This document shows positions 44,093 to 53,045 of a stretch of 64,000 bases of DNA, one piece after another; positions within the stretch are counted from its first letter, which is position 1; each line of letters opens with the position of its first letter. The DNA comes from Petrotoga olearia DSM 13574 (GTDB lineage: Bacteria > Thermotogota > Thermotogae > Petrotogales > Petrotogaceae). The stretch lies in assembly GCF_002895525.1 (NCBI RefSeq), contig NZ_AZRL01000021.1:141697-205696 (forward strand). The letters are read 5' to 3'. The position numbers and the translations under genes were made by a program. Under the pieces are notes generated by a model, which saw only the letters and a list, made by a program, of their open reading frames with translations, was not told where the DNA came from and did not search any database.

Positions 44093-44152
44093 AAAGGAGA
44101 GTTTTTGAATTTCTAAAGGCATTACAAATTCTCAAAAAGGAGGTAGAGTAGT

Positions 44153-45400
44153 ATGAAAAAGTTAGTAGGCATAGTACTTCTAAGTGTATTAAGTTTCACT
44201 ATGATTTTTGCCCAAAGTGGGCAGGTAGAGATATTCAGCTGGTGGACAGGTGGAGGAGAAGAAGAGGCTCTGCTAGCAACTATTCAAGATTTTAATGAAT
44301 TATATCCAAACATTCAGGTAATCAATGCAACTGTTGCCGGTGGAGCAGGAACAAACGCCAAAGCAGTTTTAAAAACAAGAATGCTAGGCGGAAACCCACC
44401 AGACACATTCCAAGTACACGCTGGTTGGGAGTTAACAGATACATACGTATTACCAGGACTAATGGAACCACTAACAAACTATCTCAAATCCTGGGGAGTA
44501 TACGACAAATTCCCAGAAGGTTTAATAGACATAGTAAGTTATCAAGGTGAAGTTTATTCAATCCCTTTGACGGTGCATAGAAGCAACGTTGTATTCTACA
44601 ACAAGAAGTTATTTAACGAAATAGGTTTGACAAAAGAACCCGAAACATGGAACGAATTCATAAATGCTTTAGAAAAGGCGAAAGCTGCTGGTTACACTCC
44701 ACTTGCAATGGGAGATAAAAACAAATGGGAAGCGGGTCAAATTGCAGAGAATCTCATGGTAGCTGAATTTGGAGCCGTAAATTACAACAAATTATTTAAC
44801 GGCGAACTATCTTTCAATGATAAAAGACTTGACAATGCTTTAGAAAAAATGGTACAACTTATGAACTACGTAAACGTAGACCATGCAGCATTGGAATGGC
44901 AAGATGCTTCAAGACTGTTGTACGAAGACAAAGCCGTTTTCAACTTAATGGGTGACTGGGCAGAAGGGTACTTCAAAACCTTAGGTTGGATACCAGGCGA
45001 AGATTTTGGATGGTTTGAATTACCTGGTACACAAGCTGTGTTTGTGCTAATATCTGATACCTTTGGGTTGCCAAAGAATGCTCCAAATAGAGAAAATGCA
45101 TTGATCCTTTTGGAATACCTAGCTTCCACAAGGGCTCAATCATTGTTTAACCCAATTAAAGGTTCTATCCCAGCAAGAATGGATGCAGACCCAGGAGACG
45201 ATCCATACTTGATTCAAACAGCTGAGGATTTCAAAACTCTCATCATCTCACCATCCATCGTTCACGGTTCTGCTGCACCTGAAGCATTTGTCACTTCATT
45301 CAACGATGCCATTAACAACTTAGTAACTACTAAAAACGTAAAACAAGCCAAACAAATGATACTATGGGCTGCTGAAGACGTAAATCTACTCACAGATTAA
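44153..45400 (+). CDS. Sugar ABC transporter substrate-binding protein, glucose/mannose-type
   Basis: 415 residues with a signal peptide (KKLVGIVLLSVLSFTMIFA, cleavage near residue 20-21). The mature part begins VEIFSWWTGGGEEEALLATI and continues with VINATVAGGAGTNAKAVLKTRMLGGNPPDTFQVHAGWEL, PLTVHRSNVVFYN, FNLMGDWAEGYF, and LVHGSAAPE-like IVHGSAAPEAFVTSF. I recall the same segments in the glucose/galactose/mannose-binding protein of Thermus, so glucose or mannose is the best guess, but the ligand is inferred. GGAGG lies before the ATG. Confidence 0.88.
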   Translation: MKKLVGIVLLSVLSFTMIFAQSGQVEIFSWWTGGGEEEALLATIQDFNELYPNIQVINATVAGGAGTNAKAVLKTRMLGGNPPDTFQVHAGWELTDTYVLPGLMEPLTNYLKSWGVYDKFPEGLIDIVSYQGEVYSIPLTVHRSNVVFYNKKLFNEIGLTKEPETWNEFINALEKAKAAGYTPLAMGDKNKWEAGQIAENLMVAEFGAVNYNKLFNGELSFNDKRLDNALEKMVQLMNYVNVDHAALEWQDASRLLYEDKAVFNLMGDWAEGYFKTLGWIPGEDFGWFELPGTQAVFVLISDTFGLPKNAPNRENALILLEYLASTRAQSLFNPIKGSIPARMDADPGDDPYLIQTAEDFKTLIISPSIVHGSAAPEAFVTSFNDAINNLVTTKNVKQAKQMILWAAEDVNLLTD

Positions 45401-45417
45401 CATAAGAATAACTTAAT

Positions 45418-45445
45418 CTCGGCCCTTTCTGGGCCGAGGTTTTTG
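45418..45445 (+). terminator. Intrinsic terminator between the binding protein and permease genes
   Basis: CTCGGCCC-TTTCT-GGGCCGAG followed by GTTTTTG. A strong GC stem inside an operon; it would lower expression of the permeases relative to the binding protein. Confidence 0.85.
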
Positions 45446-45475
45446 ATATTCCACTATCTATAAGGAGAGATATGT

Positions 45476-46399
45476 ATGTCTGTTCAAAAGAAAAAGGCAA
45501 GAGCAGGATTTTTTATAATCTTACCTTCTTTGGCTTTCATTGGTATATTTGTCTATTATTTCATATTTTTGACAATAAGAACATCGACTTCTAACTGGAA
45601 CAGTTTCACCTCATTGTTGAGTGGAGAGTATAAATTTGTGGGGTTGAGAAATTATCAAAGATTATTCAACGACCCCAGATTTCAAACAGATTTATGGAAC
45701 ACATTATTTTTCACATTATTTTTCCTTGCAGGATGTATAATACTTGGTATATTTTTAGCTAATATTATTGACAAAAAATTGAGAGGTTCAAGTTTTTTTC
45801 AAAACTTGTTTTTATTCCCCATGGCAATTTCATATGTAGTAACAGGTACTGTTTGGGGTTGGATATTCGCACCAGGAAACATACCAACCTCACCACAAGG
45901 AATTAACCTATTACTTGAAAACCTTGGATGGTCTAATTTACAATGGATGTGGTACACAAGTACACAATCGATAGGTAAATTCAATCTAGCGTTGATACCA
46001 GTGATAATTGCAGCAACCTGGCAGATGTCGGGATACGTAATGGCAATGTATTTAGCTGGGCTTAGAGCAATACCTGAAGAGATGATAGAAGCTGCACAAG
46101 TGGATGGGGCAACAGGTACTCAATTGTTTTGGCGGATAAAGTTCCCAATGCTAAGACCAATAACCCTTAGTGCAATGATAGTAATAGGACACATGTCACT
46201 AAAGATATTCGATTTAATATACGCTATGACTGGAAGCGGACCTAATAACGTTACCGATATGCCCGCTATTTATATGTTTGAACAGATGTTTAGATCCAAC
46301 AGATACGCAATCGCATCAGCCATCGCAATAATAATGCTGATAATGGTGGCGGCCGTTATAATACCTTATCTGTACAGTTCCTTTAGGGGGGAAAGATGA
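45476..46399 (+). CDS. Sugar ABC transporter permease (MalF/UgpA type)
   Basis: 307 residues, six transmembrane helices; EAA loop MIEAAQVDGATGTQLFWRIKFPMLRPITL. Pairs with the next permease. ATG at 45476 behind AAGGAGAG. The gene follows the terminator at 45418. Confidence 0.92.
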   Translation: MSVQKKKARAGFFIILPSLAFIGIFVYYFIFLTIRTSTSNWNSFTSLLSGEYKFVGLRNYQRLFNDPRFQTDLWNTLFFTLFFLAGCIILGIFLANIIDKKLRGSSFFQNLFLFPMAISYVVTGTVWGWIFAPGNIPTSPQGINLLLENLGWSNLQWMWYTSTQSIGKFNLALIPVIIAATWQMSGYVMAMYLAGLRAIPEEMIEAAQVDGATGTQLFWRIKFPMLRPITLSAMIVIGHMSLKIFDLIYAMTGSGPNNVTDMPAIYMFEQMFRSNRYAIASAIAIIMLIMVAAVIIPYLYSSFRGER

Positions 46400-47229
46400 T
46401 GGCGGAGAAAACAAATAAAACTTCACTCACCATTTATTATATTATACTTGCTGTGTTCACAATATTTTATGTTCTACCGTTTTATGTAACTATAAGCACA
46501 TCCTTTAAGCCATTTGAAGAAGTTTCCATATCAAACATGTGGAAACTACCAAGTAAGTTTTCCATTGAAGGATTCAAAGCTGCGTTTGCAAGGTTAGGTC
46601 CAAATCTAAAAAATAGCTTTTACCTTACTATACCTGCTACTTTAATATCTGCAATGATTGGTTCAATTAACGGCTTTGCCCTTTCAAAATTAAGATTCAA
46701 ATATTCAAATATTGTATTTGCTCTCATACTTTTTGGGATGTTCATACCTTATCAAAGTGTATTATTTCCACTGATACAGTTCTTTCAAGCAATAGGTTTA
46801 TACGGTACCATACCGGCTTTGATTATAACCCATGTTATATACGGAATACCAATTACAACCCTGATGTTTAAAAACTACTATGAAGAAATACCAAACGAAC
46901 TAGTAGAAGCATCTTCTGTGGATGGCGCAAACATATGGCAATCCTATACAAAGATTCTTTTACCGATATCCATGCCTGGATTTGTAGTGGTAATAATATG
47001 GCAGTTCACAAATATATGGAATGAATTTTTGTTTGCAGTAACGATAACCAGTGATCCGACGAAACAACCAATAACGGTGGCTTTAGTTAATTTAGCTGGT
47101 AGTCAAGTCGTTCAATGGAACATTCAAATGGCAGGCGCTTTAATCGCTGCACTTCCCACACTCATAGTTTACATCATATTGGGAAGATATTTCGTAAGAG
47201 GTTTACTTGCTGGTTCAGTTAAAGGATAA
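46396..47229 (+). CDS. Sugar ABC transporter permease (MalG/UgpE type)
   Basis: 277 residues, six transmembrane helices; EAA loop LVEASSVDGANIWQSYTKILLPISMPGF. The start overlaps the stop codon of the first permease (ATGATG); ATG at 46399 is an equally possible start with better ribosome spacing. No ATPase gene follows, so the transporter must use one encoded elsewhere. Confidence 0.92.
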   Translation: MMAEKTNKTSLTIYYIILAVFTIFYVLPFYVTISTSFKPFEEVSISNMWKLPSKFSIEGFKAAFARLGPNLKNSFYLTIPATLISAMIGSINGFALSKLRFKYSNIVFALILFGMFIPYQSVLFPLIQFFQAIGLYGTIPALIITHVIYGIPITTLMFKNYYEEIPNELVEASSVDGANIWQSYTKILLPISMPGFVVVIIWQFTNIWNEFLFAVTITSDPTKQPITVALVNLAGSQVVQWNIQMAGALIAALPTLIVYIILGRYFVRGLLAGSVKG

Positions 47230-47234
47230 AATAA

Positions 47235-47267
47235 ACCCGCCTCACATGTTTAGGCGGGTATTTTTTT
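47235..47267 (+). terminator. Intrinsic terminator of the sugar transporter operon
   Basis: ACCCGCCT (47235-47242) pairs with AGGCGGGT (47252-47259), then ATTTTTTT. Lies 6 bp after the permease stop codon. Confidence 0.92.
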
Positions 47268-47280
47268 ACTTTCCTAAATT

Positions 47281-47319
47281 TGTTTTTTAATATGAAAAAC
47301 AAAAGGTCGTTCAAGTATC
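47281..47319 (+). repeat. Repeat D (copy 2)
   Basis: TGTTTTTTAATATGAAAAAC followed by TCGTTCAAGTAT; matches 42530-42566. The two copies bracket the ROK and sugar transporter genes. Confidence 0.6.
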
Positions 47320-47330
47320 GGTGAATATTT

Positions 47331-48875
47331 TTAAAAAAATTCTCTCAAATCTTTAAACAATTTTATAATCGCATTTATAATGACGAAAAACTCTAAACGT
47401 CCTAAATACATTCCTAATGTTTGAGTCCAAATCACTCCTAAGGGAGCTTGACTTGAGGTAATACCTGTAGAAAGTCCAACAGTAGATAAAGTAGAAGCAT
47501 ATTCAAACAAAGCGGTATGAAGCGGATAACCATAAGCTAACAAGATAAAAACACCAATGAAATAGGTAATAAAATACATTGTAAAGACTACTAATACATT
47601 TTTTATTGAGTTTAAATCAATTTTCTTTCTTGACACTCCTTTGTATACTTCTATATAAAAGGTGGTTCCAGAAGGTTTAAAAAATTCTTTTATCTGGTTA
47701 ATGATCAATTTTAAAGCGATATAAACCCTAAATAATTTTAAACCACCTGATGTAGAATCCATCATACCACCTAAGATCATCAATATTGTCATAATTAACA
47801 ATCCAAAATAATTCCACTTTGAAAAAGATACTGTCGCAAAGCCCGTTGTTGTTAGGGTCGAAATACTCTGAAATGCAGAATGAACTAAACCATCTACAAG
47901 GCCGTACATTTCAAGTGTGGTGAATAAAAAAATCAACAAAAAGGAAATAACTAAAATTATAAACATGGTCTTAATTTCAGGGTTTTTTAAAAAGGGCTCA
48001 GATTTGATCCTTTCTCTTAGCTCAACTAACGAAATTCTTTTGGATCGGTAATCTCTACGATTCCTAATAAAATTTCTAATCATCAATAATCCAGCATAGT
48101 GTACTCCAAATCCTGTTCCACCCATAATCATTAGCAACATAATAATTACTTCTACCCTCAAACTACCAAAAGAAGCGATACTTGAATTTCTTGTGGAAAA
48201 TCCTCCTGTGGATAATCCAGTTAATGTATGATTAAAGGCATCAAAAAAAGAAAGTTTTCCAACAAAAACTAAAAGTAAAATACCTATCAACGTCCAACTT
48301 AAATAGATTCGAATAATTATCCTTGCTGATTCTCTCAAATTTGGGACTAAGTTGTGGCTTCTTCCTTCTGCCTGGTATATACCGACACCCATAGTTCCGG
48401 CAACAATTACAGTAATTATAGCGAAACCAGCCCCACCGACAAATTGCATTACCGATCTCCAAATTAAGATTGATCGTGGCAGCGTTTCAACATCAGAAAA
48501 CATTGAAAGCCCTGTCGTTGTCCATCCACTAGTCGATTCAAAAACAGCTTGTGAAAAATTCAATTCTCCAGAAAAAATAAAAGGAAGAGCAGATAGTAAA
48601 ATTGCTATTGTCCAAACAAAAAAAACAGTGACAACCGCATCTTGTGTGTTTAATTCATTTCTCTTTTCTCCTCTTCCAATAAACCAAAATATTCCCCCAC
48701 AAAGAATTGATATTATACCAGTAATCAAAAATGGAATAAAATCATTAAAAGAATCATAAATAAAGGCGGTAGAACCTACCATCATTATTAAAACAGAAAG
48801 ACCGATTATAATGTTTCCCGTATCTCTAAAGATAGATTTATACCTTAATTTCAAAAAATATTTGTAAGAAGGCAC
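47331..48875 (-). CDS. trkH: TrkH-family potassium uptake channel subunit
   Basis: 514 residues with about ten transmembrane helices and four P-loops in order: TTTGLS, STGGFST, TTTGFAT and STVGLSTG, each with the central Gly of the potassium filter. Imports potassium (or sodium coupled) across the membrane, gated by the TrkA subunits encoded upstream. Start GTG at 48875 behind GAGGTG, 4 bp after the second TrkA gene. Confidence 0.94.
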   Translation of the reverse strand: MPSYKYFLKLRYKSIFRDTGNIIIGLSVLIMMVGSTAFIYDSFNDFIPFLITGIISILCGGIFWFIGRGEKRNELNTQDAVVTVFFVWTIAILLSALPFIFSGELNFSQAVFESTSGWTTTGLSMFSDVETLPRSILIWRSVMQFVGGAGFAIITVIVAGTMGVGIYQAEGRSHNLVPNLRESARIIIRIYLSWTLIGILLLVFVGKLSFFDAFNHTLTGLSTGGFSTRNSSIASFGSLRVEVIIMLLMIMGGTGFGVHYAGLLMIRNFIRNRRDYRSKRISLVELRERIKSEPFLKNPEIKTMFIILVISFLLIFLFTTLEMYGLVDGLVHSAFQSISTLTTTGFATVSFSKWNYFGLLIMTILMILGGMMDSTSGGLKLFRVYIALKLIINQIKEFFKPSGTTFYIEVYKGVSRKKIDLNSIKNVLVVFTMYFITYFIGVFILLAYGYPLHTALFEYASTLSTVGLSTGITSSQAPLGVIWTQTLGMYLGRLEFFVIINAIIKLFKDLREFF

Positions 48876-48879
48876 TAGA

Positions 48880-49560
48880 TCACCTCGATTTTAACGTTGC
48901 TATAACATCTTCCGCTTGTTCTTTTAACGCCAATACGATTAACCTATCTCCCTCATAAATGGTTGTTTCACCTTGAGGAACCATTATTTCTCCGTCTTCT
49001 CTTATCAATACTCCTATTATTGAATTCTGAGGAATCTTTAATTCCTTCAATTTTTTATTAACAGCTTTATCGTTTTCAAGTATTGTAAGTTCCAAAATAG
49101 ATAACTTTTCCACATAGGGATTGAAAAAATCTGTGATGTCTTCATGAATTAAAGAAGATTCAATTATTTTTTGCATCCAAGAAATTGGAACCAATGTTTG
49201 GACATTAATACCTTTAAAAATAGTCTCGTTTTCTGTTGCGTTTACTAAAGAGATTATTTTTATATCTTCATAATATTGTCTTAGCAACCAAGATACAACA
49301 AAATTCAATGCATCGTCCTCAGAGATGATTATCAAGGCTTCAACCTTTTTATTCAGATCCAAATTTTCTATCCATTTGATATCGGTAGGATCCTGCTTGA
49401 CTAACTCAAGAGCCGGAAAATTTACCTTTAATCCATCTAAAATCTGCAAATTTTCATTGTTCTTGCTCACATAGTAAACTTCATTACCCAACAAGAGTAA
49501 TTTTTTAGCTAAAGAATAAGCTAATATTTCTCCCTCTATGATATAAAAAATTCTACTCAT
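48880..49560 (-). CDS. TrkA-like regulatory subunit (RCK N plus C domains)
   Basis: 226 residues. The N-terminal half is Rossmann-like (RIFYIIEGEILAYSLAKKLL) but has no GxGxxG nucleotide loop, so it may not bind NAD; the C-terminal half (about 135-226) is a TrkA-C domain (NSIIGVLIREDGEIMVPQGETTIYEGDRLIVL). Probably pairs with the smaller TrkA encoded just upstream to gate TrkH. Confidence 0.85.
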   Translation of the reverse strand: MSRIFYIIEGEILAYSLAKKLLLLGNEVYYVSKNNENLQILDGLKVNFPALELVKQDPTDIKWIENLDLNKKVEALIIISEDDALNFVVSWLLRQYYEDIKIISLVNATENETIFKGINVQTLVPISWMQKIIESSLIHEDITDFFNPYVEKLSILELTILENDKAVNKKLKELKIPQNSIIGVLIREDGEIMVPQGETTIYEGDRLIVLALKEQAEDVIATLKSR

Positions 49561-49987
49561 ATTTAACTACTTCCTTTTCCAATTCCTTAACCAAATCCAT
49601 TACCGAATCTTCAATGGGGCAAAATAAATTCAATCCTGCTTTTATAAAAATTGATTTCTTCAAAGGATCATTCACCCTTGCAGCTATTCTTACTCCCGAA
49701 TTCAACTTTTTGATCCCATAGGCTAACATAAAATTTAAATTATCATCGGGGGTTACAATATAAACCATATGAGCTTTTTCTATGTTCACATCTTTTAATG
49801 CAGCCATATCACTTGTATCAATAACTCTTGTGAAACCTGTAAAATTCCTTTTGGATAATCTTTCAAAAGATGATTCTTCTTTATCAAGAACTACTACATT
49901 ATAAGATTTACTTAATTTAAAAGCCAGTTCAGAACCCAACCTTCCACAACCTATTATGATTATAAGTTTTGAATTATTTAATCGCAT
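49553..49987 (-). CDS. TrkA N-terminal domain protein
   Basis: 144 residues, a single RCK-N domain with an intact nucleotide loop (IIIGCGRLGSELAF), acidic end of strand 2 (VVVLDKEESSFERL) and ending after the Rossmann fold; no TrkA-C part. Overlaps the next gene by 8 bp. The pair looks like a division of one TrkA into a nucleotide-binding and a C-domain-bearing subunit. Extended -10 candidate TG-G-TATATT on the minus strand at 50016-50024. Confidence 0.88.
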   Translation of the reverse strand: MRLNNSKLIIIIGCGRLGSELAFKLSKSYNVVVLDKEESSFERLSKRNFTGFTRVIDTSDMAALKDVNIEKAHMVYIVTPDDNLNFMLAYGIKKLNSGVRIAARVNDPLKKSIFIKAGLNLFCPIEDSVMDLVKELEKEVVKYE

Positions 49988-50046
49988 ATATACTCACTTC
50001 CAAAAATATTATTTAAATATACCACATATTAGCTCAACACCATTTC

Positions 50047-51456
50047 TTAAAGAATATATTCTCTTAGATCTTCATCACCATATACCTTACCCAATCTTAG
50101 GTCTACATAATTGCTATCGATTTTTAATTCCCATTCTCCTGATGCAGGTGCTTCAAAAGAAACCTCTTCAAGAACTTTTTCGACTACAGTGTAAAGTCTT
50201 CTTGCTCCAATGTTTTCAACTTTTTCATTCAACTCAAAGGCAATATTTGCCATTCTTTCAATACCGTCTTCAGTGAACTCAATTTTTACTCCATCGGTTT
50301 GAAGTAAATATTGATACTGTTTTAATATAGCATTTTTTGGCTGGGTTAGTATTCTAATGAAGTCTTCTCTAGTCAAATCAGATAATTCTGCTCTAATTGG
50401 AAATCTACCTTGTAGCTCAGGAATTAGATCCGAAGGCTTAGCCTCACTAAATGCACCAGCAGCGATAAACAATATATAATCAGTACTAATTGAACCATAC
50501 TTTGTTAGTACAGTTGTTCCTTCTACTATTGGTAACAAATCTCTCTGAACACCTTCTCTAGATACATCGGGTCCGGAAGAGACTCCTTTGGAGGTAACTT
50601 TATCAATTTCATCAATGAAAATTATGCCACTATTTTCTGCTCTACTTATTCCTTCTTGAATTAATTTATCTTGATCTATCAACTTTTCGGATTCAATAGG
50701 TTCCAAAACCTTCCTTGCTTCAGAAATCTTCATTCGCCGTCTTTTTTTCTTCTTGGGCATAATATTTTGAAACATCTCACCAAACTGTATACCCATGTCT
50801 TCTAGTTCAGGTCCCAATCCAGCAAACATAGGTGTAGATTGTTCTTCGACCTCTATTTCTATTTCTAAATCTTCTAATTCACCATTTCTTAATTTTTCTA
50901 ACAATTCTTCTTTTCTTCTTTGAATATTTTCGTCTTCTTTTTCATCATATCCCTTATTTTGGGAATATTCAGCGCTTTGATTGAAAAGTTGCATAACGTC
51001 CATAAATGAGGGTTGAGCCTTTGATTTTTTCTTTGAAGGCACAAGTGCCTCTACTATCCTTTCTTCTACGAGTCTTTGAGCTTTACCTTTAACTTCTTCC
51101 ATCATTTCCTTTTTTACCATGTTAACTGAAGAATCAACCAATTCTCTAACCATACTCTCTACATTTTTCCCAACATATCCAACCTCGGTAAACCTTGTAG
51201 CTTCCACCTTCACAAATGGTGCGTTAGCAACTTCTGCTAATCTTCTTGCAATCTCTGTTTTTCCAACACCTGTAGACCCTATCATCAGAATATTTTTAGG
51301 TATAACATCTCTTCTAACATCCTCTTGAAGAGCCAAACGTCTAATCCTGTTTCTCAAAGCGATAGCAACCTGTTTCTTTGCTTCCTTTTGACCGATTATA
51401 TAATTATCTAATTTTTCTACAATTTTCTTTGGAGTTAATTCGTCTATTTTATTCAT
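50047..51456 (-). CDS. hslU: HslU, ATPase subunit of the HslVU protease
   Basis: 469 residues. AAA+ unfoldase with Walker A GSTGVGKTEIARRL, pore motif GYVGKN (in FTEVGYVGKNVESMVREL), a long charged intermediate domain (about 110-240), Walker B IIFIDEIDKV, and GAFSEAKPSDLIPELQGRFPIRAEL. The C-terminal tail EDLREYIL is the type that docks into HslV, so a peptidase partner is expected, but no hslV is in this window. ATG at 51456 behind GAGGTG. Downstream of pfkA and pyk on the same strand. Confidence 0.95.
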   Translation of the reverse strand: MNKIDELTPKKIVEKLDNYIIGQKEAKKQVAIALRNRIRRLALQEDVRRDVIPKNILMIGSTGVGKTEIARRLAEVANAPFVKVEATRFTEVGYVGKNVESMVRELVDSSVNMVKKEMMEEVKGKAQRLVEERIVEALVPSKKKSKAQPSFMDVMQLFNQSAEYSQNKGYDEKEDENIQRRKEELLEKLRNGELEDLEIEIEVEEQSTPMFAGLGPELEDMGIQFGEMFQNIMPKKKKRRRMKISEARKVLEPIESEKLIDQDKLIQEGISRAENSGIIFIDEIDKVTSKGVSSGPDVSREGVQRDLLPIVEGTTVLTKYGSISTDYILFIAAGAFSEAKPSDLIPELQGRFPIRAELSDLTREDFIRILTQPKNAILKQYQYLLQTDGVKIEFTEDGIERMANIAFELNEKVENIGARRLYTVVEKVLEEVSFEAPASGEWELKIDSNYVDLRLGKVYGDEDLREYIL

Positions 51457-51500
51457 AAAAATCACCTCAAAAATTATTATTTACTACTAAAAAAATCATA

Positions 51501-52937
51501 TCATACCTCATGAACCTTTAAAAGATTAGTTTTACTGGAGAAACCATAAGGGATTCCTGCAGTTACAATGATATTTTCTCCTGGTAGGGCAAAATTTAAA
51601 GATTTCACAATATTGCTCACACTTTCCAACATATTATCTGTGTCGGTAAACCTTTGCATAATAACAGGAGTCACTCCCCAAACTAACGCCAATCGATGAT
51701 AAGTAGATATTCTTGGAGATGCTGCAACTATTTTTATATTTCTTCTGAACCTAGACAGCGCTCTTGCCGTGTAGCCGCTATATGTTGTTGCTACAACAAC
51801 TTCTATGCCAAGTTGCTCGGCAATGTTTATTGCAGACATAGTTATCGAATTGGTAGCAGGATCTCCTCCACCATATGTTGAATAATCGAATTTATAATAG
51901 TACTCTTCTAATATTTTCTCGGTTTCCTTTGCCACATTGGACATAACTCTGACAGCTTGCTCAGGGTATTTCCCAATCGATGTTTCTCCAGACAACATTA
52001 CAGCATCTGTCCCATCTAATATAGCATTAGCTATATCAGTAGCCTCGGCTCTTGTAGGAAATGGATTATTAACCATACTTTCAAGCATTTGAGTAGCAGT
52101 TATAGCCGGCTTTGCCATCGTGTTTGCAATCTCTATTATCCTCTTTTGAAGCAGAGGTATTTGTTCAACAGGTGCTTCAACACCCAAATCTCCTCTTGCA
52201 ACCATCACCCCATCTGCTTCTTCTATGATCGATTCCAGGTTGTCTAAGGCTTGTAATGTTTCTATTTTGGCGATTATAGGAAGATCAGGCATACCCAATT
52301 CAGTTAAAATCCTCCTCGTTCGGGTGATATCTTCAGCTTTTCTAACGAAAGACTGAGCGATATAATCTATGTTCCATTCAACAGCCTTGTTCAGATACTC
52401 AACATCCTTTTCTGTTAATGGTGGTAGGCTGATATCTATACCAGGAACGTTTATCCCTCTTCTATGAGTAATACTACCACCAGTTACAACTTTCGTTACA
52501 ATTTCTTTTTCATTACTGCTGACAACTTCCAGCCGAATTTTTCCATCATCGAGAAGGATAAAATCTCCTTTTTTAACTTCTTTAGGCAAATCTTTATAAT
52601 TTATACTTACCTTTTCTTTATTTCCAACAATCTCTTCGGTTGTCAAGATAAATTTTTGGCCTTCTTTCAGAGCTACTTGATCCGTATCAAATCTACCTGT
52701 TCGAATCTTTGGACCTTCTAAATCAAGTAAAATGGCAAAAGGTATATTCATATCTTTTCGTATTTTTTTAATTAGATTTACCGTTTTCTCATGATCAGCA
52801 ATTGTATCATGAGAAGTATTCAATCTGGCTACATTCATTCCAGCATTTATCAATTTTTTTATCATTACTTCATCTCGTGTAGCAGGACCAATTGTACAAA
52901 CGATTCTCGTCTTTTTATTTTCCGTTTTTTCGTTCAT
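51501..52937 (-). CDS. pyk: Pyruvate kinase
   Basis: 478 residues. Makes pyruvate and ATP from PEP and ADP. Motifs: TRIVCTIGPATRDE, NVARLNTSHD, LDLEGPKIRTG, IIAKIETLQALDNL, VMVARGDLGVEAP, KPAITATQMLESM and DAVMLSGETSIGKYP. ATG at 52937 behind GGAGG (spacing 6). The frame is open to 53024, but that part lacks a ribosome site and Pyk-like sequence. It follows pfkA, so two glycolytic control enzymes share a transcript. Confidence 0.96.
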   Translation of the reverse strand: MNEKTENKKTRIVCTIGPATRDEVMIKKLINAGMNVARLNTSHDTIADHEKTVNLIKKIRKDMNIPFAILLDLEGPKIRTGRFDTDQVALKEGQKFILTTEEIVGNKEKVSINYKDLPKEVKKGDFILLDDGKIRLEVVSSNEKEIVTKVVTGGSITHRRGINVPGIDISLPPLTEKDVEYLNKAVEWNIDYIAQSFVRKAEDITRTRRILTELGMPDLPIIAKIETLQALDNLESIIEEADGVMVARGDLGVEAPVEQIPLLQKRIIEIANTMAKPAITATQMLESMVNNPFPTRAEATDIANAILDGTDAVMLSGETSIGKYPEQAVRVMSNVAKETEKILEEYYYKFDYSTYGGGDPATNSITMSAINIAEQLGIEVVVATTYSGYTARALSRFRRNIKIVAASPRISTYHRLALVWGVTPVIMQRFTDTDNMLESVSNIVKSLNFALPGENIIVTAGIPYGFSSKTNLLKVHEV

Positions 52938-53019
52938 AACCATCCTCCTAAAAAATACGGAACTCTTCGGTGTTTCTTCCCAAATTACATCTTTTTTTAG
53001 ATTCAATGCCTTAGAAATT

Positions 53020-53041
53020 TTCAAGGGGTTTACCCCTTGAA
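53020..53041. repeat. Perfect palindrome in the pfkA-pyk spacer, family C-like
   Basis: TTCAAGGGGT and ACCCCTTGAA arms around TT. The CCCCTTGAA half is shared with family C repeats. It lies 5 bp after the pfkA stop codon on the minus strand. Confidence 0.6.
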
Positions 53042-53045
53042 CGCC

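Noticed and set aside
52938..53024. N-terminal extension of pyruvate kinase
   Set aside because: No ribosome site and not Pyk-like; the ATG at 52937 has GGAGG at proper spacing.
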